From positions 74,371,501 to 74,435,500 of the forward strand of contig CM027384.1 in NCBI GenBank assembly GCA_015680905.1: 64,000 nt of DNA. Direction: 5' to 3'. Positions 58,209 through 64,000 of the stretch are shown piece by piece. The notes under the pieces are model-generated. The model was given only the letters and a program-made list of their open reading frames with translations, did not search any database and had not been told where the DNA came from. The translations under genes were made by a program, and so were the position numbers. The stretch is from Coptis chinensis (Eukaryota > Streptophyta > Magnoliopsida > Ranunculales > Ranunculaceae). Every line of letters starts with the position of its first letter. The stretch's first letter is position 1.

Positions 58209-60544
58209 ATGTCGAGCTCTAATTTCGGTGATTCTTCCACTTCCCGTTCACCCCAAGTAGCGTCTCCGCCTCCATTTGCCCCTACAGCGGCCCCCTCCAC
58301 CTCCAGCCACCCACCTCGTTGCTTCCTCCACCCTCACGTTGTCGCCGCCCTAATTTAGATGCCATTAGGGCTGCTTATGGCATCCCAGCCAACATAACTC
58401 TAGAGCACGTGCCATCCATCACACACTACCTACACTTAGTTCCCCATCGCCCCGGTCACCTTGTGGTCACAGTGGGTCAAATTGTTGCTGGTCTACGGCT
58501 GCCCCTCACTCTCTTGGATGTCGAGGTGTGCAATCACTTCAACATCCTCCCCTTCCATGGCATAGGAAACTTTTGGAGGACTATGTATGCCACGAATGCA
58601 TATAATAGAACCGGCGAGCCCAAAATCACCAGCCGAGACATCTTCTCCCACTACTTCCTTAAGAAAAGCACTAAAGACGTCGGCGTGGGATACCAGTCTT
58701 TTTGTGTACGCCCTTAGAAGCTACCCTCTTGCTCTGCATTACATCCTCAGACAAAGTGTGGCACCATTACCCTTTATATGTATCAGGACAATTTCTGTCC
58801 GCGGACCTTCCTTCTGATTTACATCTTAACCACCTTGCCTTCATCCCCCGCGGTAAGTAACCTTGTTTTTCTCTTCTTCCTTATTGCATTGTTACCATTA
58901 TGCTCTAACTCGCTGCTTTTCCCTGTGTTGTAGGTTGGCGGTCGGACTCCAAATCCCAATTCTACTCCGGCATATCTTGTCCCATTTTCCAAAGACTCTG
59001 TGACCTCGGTCCCGCTCAAGCCAATCATCTCGGCATCCACCCTACCACCGCCACCCCGCTGTTGCAAATTCCCTATCTACAAACCTTCCGTGGCTTCTCA
59101 GCTCCCTTTTACCGCCCTCCCCCTCCAAAAGAGCGAAAACTCAGAGCCTCTCCGCCTACCCGAAAAAGATCCCACCTTTCGTCATCCCACCGCCACCGTC
59201 CTCGCACCTCCTCTTAATCCATAAGATCTTAGGACTCTCTCGCCACCTCCGCGCCCAAAGACATCCCCTCATACCGCTCCATTTCCAACTGGGACGACCA
59301 GTATACTTCTCCTCACTCCCCCACCGACGACATGGATGTCCATAAACAAAAACTTTTTGACAGTGACTCTGAGGACAATGAGGTGATTGAGATTTCCCCA
59401 ACTGAGGCGGTGGCTTCTACCTAAATGCCCTCGTCCAAGCGACAATGGACCTCAGCCTCTGACGGGTTAGTCCCTGTAGTTCCGCAGACCTCCGAATCTG
59501 AAGCACCTGCCCTCCTCCCATCGTCACTTCCACCCGCAGTCTCTTCTCCATGCGCCCGCCGACCTGGCAAAGAACCGATTCCACCGGCAGCTCCGGTTTC
59601 TGAATTGGCCCCTATGGAAGACTTCTACCCCATCTTCAACGTATGCAACCGCTGAATATCCACAGCTGACTCCGCCTTAGACAATGCGGCTGTCTTTACA
59701 ACGCCCATTTGCCTAGGGACATCACCTACGCCGATGGGGGTTCGTTTGACACCTACCGCACCTCTTTTTATACTAACTGGGCACGGGTAAGCCCCTCTTC
59801 TTTTTATTTATTTATTTATTTTTTTTACCTCTCTATTTCTGTTTCTAGGTAAGCTTGGACATTTCCTTCATGATCCGTGGTCTTCTCAGCACCAAGAACA
59901 AGTTGGCTGCCTTGGAGAAAGAGGTCAATGACCCTTCTGGTCTGAAGGCCGCATATGCAGGGCTTCAATCTGAGCTAGCCGCTGCTAACTTAGCCAAACT
60001 CAAGGCCTAGGACGAATTGCAGTCCGCGGAATCCTCACACCAGCACTATATGGATACTATCAACGACCGTCTGAGTCGCCAGCGGGAAATGCTCCTTGAA
60101 CAACATCAGCTCACCCTATCTGCTTTAGCCCAGCAACACCAAGTTGCCCTCGACACCCTCTCTCAAGAATAGAAAGATGCTACCGCCGCCCTACTTCAGT
60201 AACATCAGGATGACATGGTTATTCTTCGCGAATGCTTCAAGCTTCTTGCTGACAAAAGGGTAACCAAGAAAATCCAGGAAGAGCTTGCCCGCCTCACCCA
60301 AGAAGGACGACTCCTGCCCGAAAAGCCCTGCACCCCAGCTGCAGCCCCCTCTAGAGATGCCCAGGAAGAAGTGGTTGCCACCGATAACCTTCCCCGCTCT
60401 CCAGTGTATGAAGAGATTTCCAACCTTACCGATGAGACCCTTGTCGAGACACTGGAGAACGTTGTTGCCGCACACACCATTGCACCTTCTAAAGAAGCCT
60501 TTGATGTCCTACCTGCCGCCGACTCTCCCTTCGAGAAGCGCTAA
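58209..60544 (+). pseudogene. Spliced antisense gene of Tat element H (decayed)
   Basis: Counterpart of 7491-10152. The start ATG at 58209 gives a Ser/Pro/Thr-rich N-terminus. After a frameshift near 58315 comes a folded-looking domain (AAYGIPANITLEHVP, LPFHGIGNFWRTMY). Further shifts near 58690 and 58780 follow. Intron 1 at 58853-58933 (GTAAGT...TGTAG) matches the position of the first intron in element E. A Pro/Ser/Arg-rich middle follows. Intron 2 at 59787-59848 (GTAAGC...TCTAG) joins WAR to VSLDISFMIRGLLS in frame. The C-terminal part is coiled-coil-like (STKNKLAALEKEV, LNDRLSRQREMLLEQHQLTL) with two in-frame stops, and the last open piece (60215-60544) ends SPFEKR-stop. The function is unknown. 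Antisense extra ORFs are known from plant Tat elements. Confidence 0.7.
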
Positions 60545-60939
60545 AAATACTCTATGTTTTCCGCACCTTTTGTAATAAGTTATTTTATCCCATCTATGCC
60601 ACTGATGGCAGTACAATTGTTGTGTTTATGTTTGAATATTAATCTTTTTCATGTGTGATGTTTGATTTTTCTTGGCATATATATCATCTCTCCCCCTGTG
60701 GTTTGGTCTCTTTACCTTACTCCGATGTAACTCTTGCCCTGTCTTTTTCTTGATGTTTGGCTACTCCACCAACTTTAAGCCAGCCTCCATGCTCCTCGAC
60801 TAGTTCCTTGCATTAGTGATGGGCTCATTCCTCTCGTTGTTTTTATGATGGTTGAGTATATCTGCAAATGACTCCAACTCCCCTCTAACTCTCTCCATGT
60901 TTGGGCCTCATGCCCCCACGTGGTGCTAGTATCCCTACT
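60545..60939. other. Noncoding region after the antisense gene of element H
   Basis: T-rich 3' flank of the antisense gene. It includes AATATTAATC and TTTTGTAATAAGT stretches that could serve as plant poly(A) signals. No coding frame is recognised. Confidence 0.5.
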
Positions 60940-61215
60940 CCGCGAAGGGCTCGCCCCGCTCCACAGACTCTATCCTTTTATCAGCGAAGGGCTCCTCCCC
61001 TCCGTTGTCTCTCTCCACACTGGGACTTTGTGTCCCCTATGCGATTTGCACCGCTCCCCACAGAGGGCTCATCCCACTTTGCGGTTCTGCAATCTCAATA
61101 AGTCCCTTGAGGCAACTCATCTTGCCCCGGGCTCATCTCTAGCCTCGTATCAGCGAAGGGCTCATCCCCTCCGCTGTCTCTCTCCATCCTTGAATTGGGC
61201 TCCATGCCCTACGTG
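60940..61215. repeat. GGGCTC repeat array downstream of element H pol
   Basis: At least four copies of GCGAAGGGCTCxTCCCC, or the related GAGGGCTCATCCC (near 60947, 60983, 61063 and 61152), two of them followed by TCCGxTGTCTCTCTCC. A GGCAACTCATCTTGCCCC hairpin occurs near 61110. The boxes match those of the array at 1-360, confirming that X and H belong to one family. Confidence 0.8.
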
Positions 61216-61417
61216 CTATTTGCGCATTTATCCCGCTTCCCACGGGTTTCATAGTTTTTGAAAAACCATTGGGGACCCTCCGCGGTCTCGTTGGTATTTC
61301 ACGTCTCCTAGTTATTTTGGACTCCTACCTCTATAAATGATGATTTCTTCTCAAAAGTGCTGTTACATTATATATTTATATACAACGCCAAATTCAGGCA
61401 ATAGATTTTCATTACAT

Positions 61418-64000
61418 TCAAGTGTAAATTTTTTTTAACATACTCACATTCCACAGCTTCTCTATCAGTTTGCCTTCCTGTGTCCGCAACCTGTAGGTGC
61501 CCGCCCCTCCAATATCCACCACCGTGTAAGGTCCTTCCCAGTTCGGACCCAGCTTTCCATCTTTCTCTTTCCTGGTGCTAGGTGTCACTCGGCGGAGCAC
61601 CAGGTCGCTATGTGGAACTGCCTTGGCTTGACCCTCCTGTTGTACTATTTTTGCAACCTCCGGTGGTACTCCTCTAGCCTTATACGGGCAATGTCTCTTC
61701 TTTCCTCCACTATATTAAGATCTGCTACTAAGATTCTCCATTTTGAACCCTCCTCCACGACCTTTGTTCGCGTTGTAGCTGCCACCATCTTCGACGGGAT
61801 CACAACCTCCACCCCATAAGCCAATGAAAATGGGGTCTCTTGGGTGGATGTCCGAGGTGTGGTCCGTAGGCCCATAATACATGACTAAGCTCGTCGGCCC
61901 ATGCCCCCTTCTTATCCTCCAACTTCCTCTTTAGGTTGTTCATGATGGTCTTGTTGGAGGACTCTGCATGTCCGTTGCCCTCACGGTTGTAAGGGGCTGA
62001 GAACCCCTGTCTAACTTTGTAGGTTTGCAAGAACCTGGCCACCTTTGCTCCCGTAAACTGAGTTCCATTATCTGCTATGATGGCGTACGACCACCCAAAC
62101 CTGCAGATAATATTCTCCCATAAAAACTTGATGACTTGCGCTTCCTTCACCTGCTGCAGGGGTACGACTTCAATCCATTTTGTGAAATAATCTATGGCCG
62201 CGAGCATAAACCTCCTTTTACCACTAGCCATGGGCAGCGGTCTCACTATATCCATTGCCCACATAGCAAAAGGCCACGGACTTGAGACATTGTGAAGGGG
62301 TTCAGCAGGGGCAAATATCAACTGTGCAAATCTCTGACATTTGTCACATCTCTTAGCAAATTCCACAACATCCCTCTTCATATGGGACCAGAAATACCCC
62401 TGTGTCAGTAGCCGATGTGCCGTCGTTCTCCCCGCTGAATGGCTCCCGCAATCCCCCTCGTGTAGTTCTACCAACACCTCCTGGGATAGTCGCGGACCTA
62501 AACATTTTAGAAGTGGTCCACTGAAGTTTTTCCGATATAACTCTCCTTCCAGTAGAACGTATCTCCGAGAAGTCTGCTCCTATCTCCTTCTTTCCTTTTT
62601 ATCCATGACTTCCTTTCCTGCCAAAAAGTCTTTAATAGGCTCCATCCAACCCTCATTCTCTTCCGCGACTTGACAAATCTCCATCTCATCCTCAGTGCTC
62701 GGTTTCTCTAACCTTCCCACGTGTATTGTTCTCTCCTCCGACCTGGGAATTGCAGCTACTACATATGCTAGGGCATCGGCGTGTCTGTTCTCTCCCTGGC
62801 CCAAATGAAAGAAACAGAGTTTTGTGAATTTCTTGGCTCGTTTACGCACCACATCCAAATATCTTGCCATCCTAGGGCATCGAGCGGCGAACCCCCGATT
62901 AACTTGACACACCACTAAGTTTGAGTCAGAATAGACTGTCAGCTCCTTCACTCCCAAATCCTCGACCATTCTCAAACCTGCGATTACCGCTTCGTACTCT
63001 GCCTCATTGCTGGATGCCGCGAACCCGAGTTTTATGGTTTGCTCTATTATGCTATTATGAGGTGTAACCAACACGACTCCTATGCCGCTGCATGCGTCGG
63101 TAGCCGATCCATCCGCGAATACCCTCCACCCATTCCTCTTATCCCACGGGTCTAGAAGGTCTGGCTCACTCTCCCGTTCGGTTCCATAATCATTTCCTCT
63201 CCCCACGTGGGATCCTCTGCGGGAAACTCTGACAGAAACTCAGCCACCGCCTGTGCCTTTTCCGCGGTTCTTATCTGATATTGTATCTCATAGGAACTCA
63301 GCATCACTGCCCACTTCAACATTTTATCAGATTTTTCTGTTCTCAGTGCTTGTTTCAAAGGCATATTCGTTACCACCACCACCACATGTGCTTCAAAGTA
63401 GGGTTTCAGCTTCAGGGTTGAAAAAACTAATGCCAAGGCATACCTCTCGATCCTACTATATCGCGTCTCTGCATCTAACAGAGTCTTGCTCTGAAAATAT
63501 ACCAGCTTCTCTGCCTTGTCGACCACCCGAACTAGAACTGAGCTGACTAAATACTTCGTGGCCCCCAAGTACAAATACAACTTCTCCTCGGTCTCGGGCC
63601 GTGACACCAAAGGCGCTTTGCCCAAATATTTTTTCAATTCCTGGAATGCCTCCTCACATTCTGCGGTCCATACAAAATCTGGTGTGCTCCTCAATAGTCG
63701 GTACAACAGTCTGCACTTATCAGACGACTTGGAAATGAATCTATTCAGAGCCGCGACCCTTCCTGCTAACCGCTGTACTTTCTCACGCTCCGCGGAGATG
63801 GCATCTCTACCAAGGACCTTATCTGCTCGGGGTTAGCCTCGATTCCCCTATAAGTAACGATGTACCCCAAAAACTTTCCTGTAGTCACCCCGAAAGTACA
63901 CTTCTCAAGATTCAGTTTCAAGTTGTACTTACGTAGTATCCCAAAGGTTTCTCACAACCCCTCGATATGTTCCTCTTCTGACATACTTTTCTCCACCATG
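61418..64000 (-). pseudogene. Ty3/gypsy (Tat-type) pol of element H: RT end, RNase H, integrase (partial)
   Basis: From the right edge: RT downstream of the catalytic box (MVEKSMSEEEHIEG at 64000; FGVTTGKFLGYIVTYRGIE), with a frame break near 63810-63700; the RT/RNase H connection (63706-63152: RSTPDFVWTAECEEAFQELKK, LYLYLGATKYLVSSVLVR); RNase H (63206-62580: DGSATDACSGIGVVLV, SDSNLVVCQVNRG); and integrase (62477-61418). Integrase has HEGDCGSHSAGRTTAHRL, CDKCQRFAQ, MDIVRPLPMASGK with the first Asp, ADNGTQF with the second, and GNGHAESSNKTIMNNL with Glu. The C-terminus (KLGPNWEGPYTVVDIGGAGTYRL) ends KIYT-stop. It is close to X pol but better preserved. Frame breaks near 62580, 61800 and 61620 make it a probable pseudogene. 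Confidence 0.9.

Larger units (their letters stand above)
57374..64000 (-). mobile_element. Tat-type Ty3/gypsy element H (continues beyond the window)
   Basis: Minus-strand element of the same subfamily as X. From left to right: probable 3' LTR (57374-57690), antisense plus-strand gene (58209-60544), hairpin repeats (60940-61215) and pol from its stop near 61418 to the right edge, where RT is cut in the middle. The 5' part lies outside the window. The left boundary is tentative because no partner LTR is available. Confidence 0.8.

Overview
The window is repeat-dense nuclear DNA of a flowering plant, most likely a eudicot. It is made almost entirely of transposable elements nested in one another. 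The evidence is full-length plant Ty3/gypsy Athila and Tat elements, a plant CACTA (En/Spm) transposon, primer-binding sites matching plant tRNA 3' ends, and a captured piece of the plant co-repressor gene TOPLESS. I found no intact host gene, rRNA, tRNA, CRISPR array or bacterial-type operon. The species cannot be named from the sequence.

Layout. (1) 1-6462: part of a Tat-type Ty3/gypsy element (X), read on the minus strand. Its reverse transcriptase is split by a composite of small non-autonomous LTR elements at 3571-5854. (2) 6463-42984: a second Tat-type element (E, minus strand). It has a 3' LTR, then a spliced antisense gene on the plus strand, then a long interruption, then pol. The interruption holds a solo LTR (B1, 10320-11793, TSD TTTAT) and a nearly complete Athila element D (11867-38571, TSD CCCCC). 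D in turn carries a second Athila element B (20956-35673, TSD CACTT) inserted in its gag gene. (3) 42985-43584: unassigned sequence at the broken 5' side of E. (4) 43585-56439: a 12.9-kb CACTA transposon with CACTA TIRs and TSD TAT. It encodes a TNP2-type transposase and a second TNPA-like gene, both on the minus strand, and carries an exon-intron fragment of TOPLESS. (5) 56561-57183: a solo LTR (TSD GGCAC) beside a hAT-transposase fragment. (6) 57374-64000: a third Tat-type element (H, minus strand) that runs off the right edge. It has its own plus-strand antisense gene, a hairpin-bearing tandem repeat and pol.

How the parts relate. The Tat elements E and H share an unusual plan: LTR, then a plus-strand gene with short introns ending in a coiled coil, then tandem repeats, then pol facing the other way. 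The two transcription units converge on the repeats. D and B share the Athila plan: LTR, long 3' noncoding region, pol, gag, leader, and a PBS matching tRNA-Asp. The relative order of insertion follows from the nesting: X and E are older than D, and D is older than B. The solo LTR B1 and the LTRs of B belong to one family, so that family has been active here more than once.

Coding state. Most pol and gag genes are broken by stops and single-base shifts, so they are called pseudogenes. D is the best preserved: its pol needs only about three single-base corrections and one stop change to read through.
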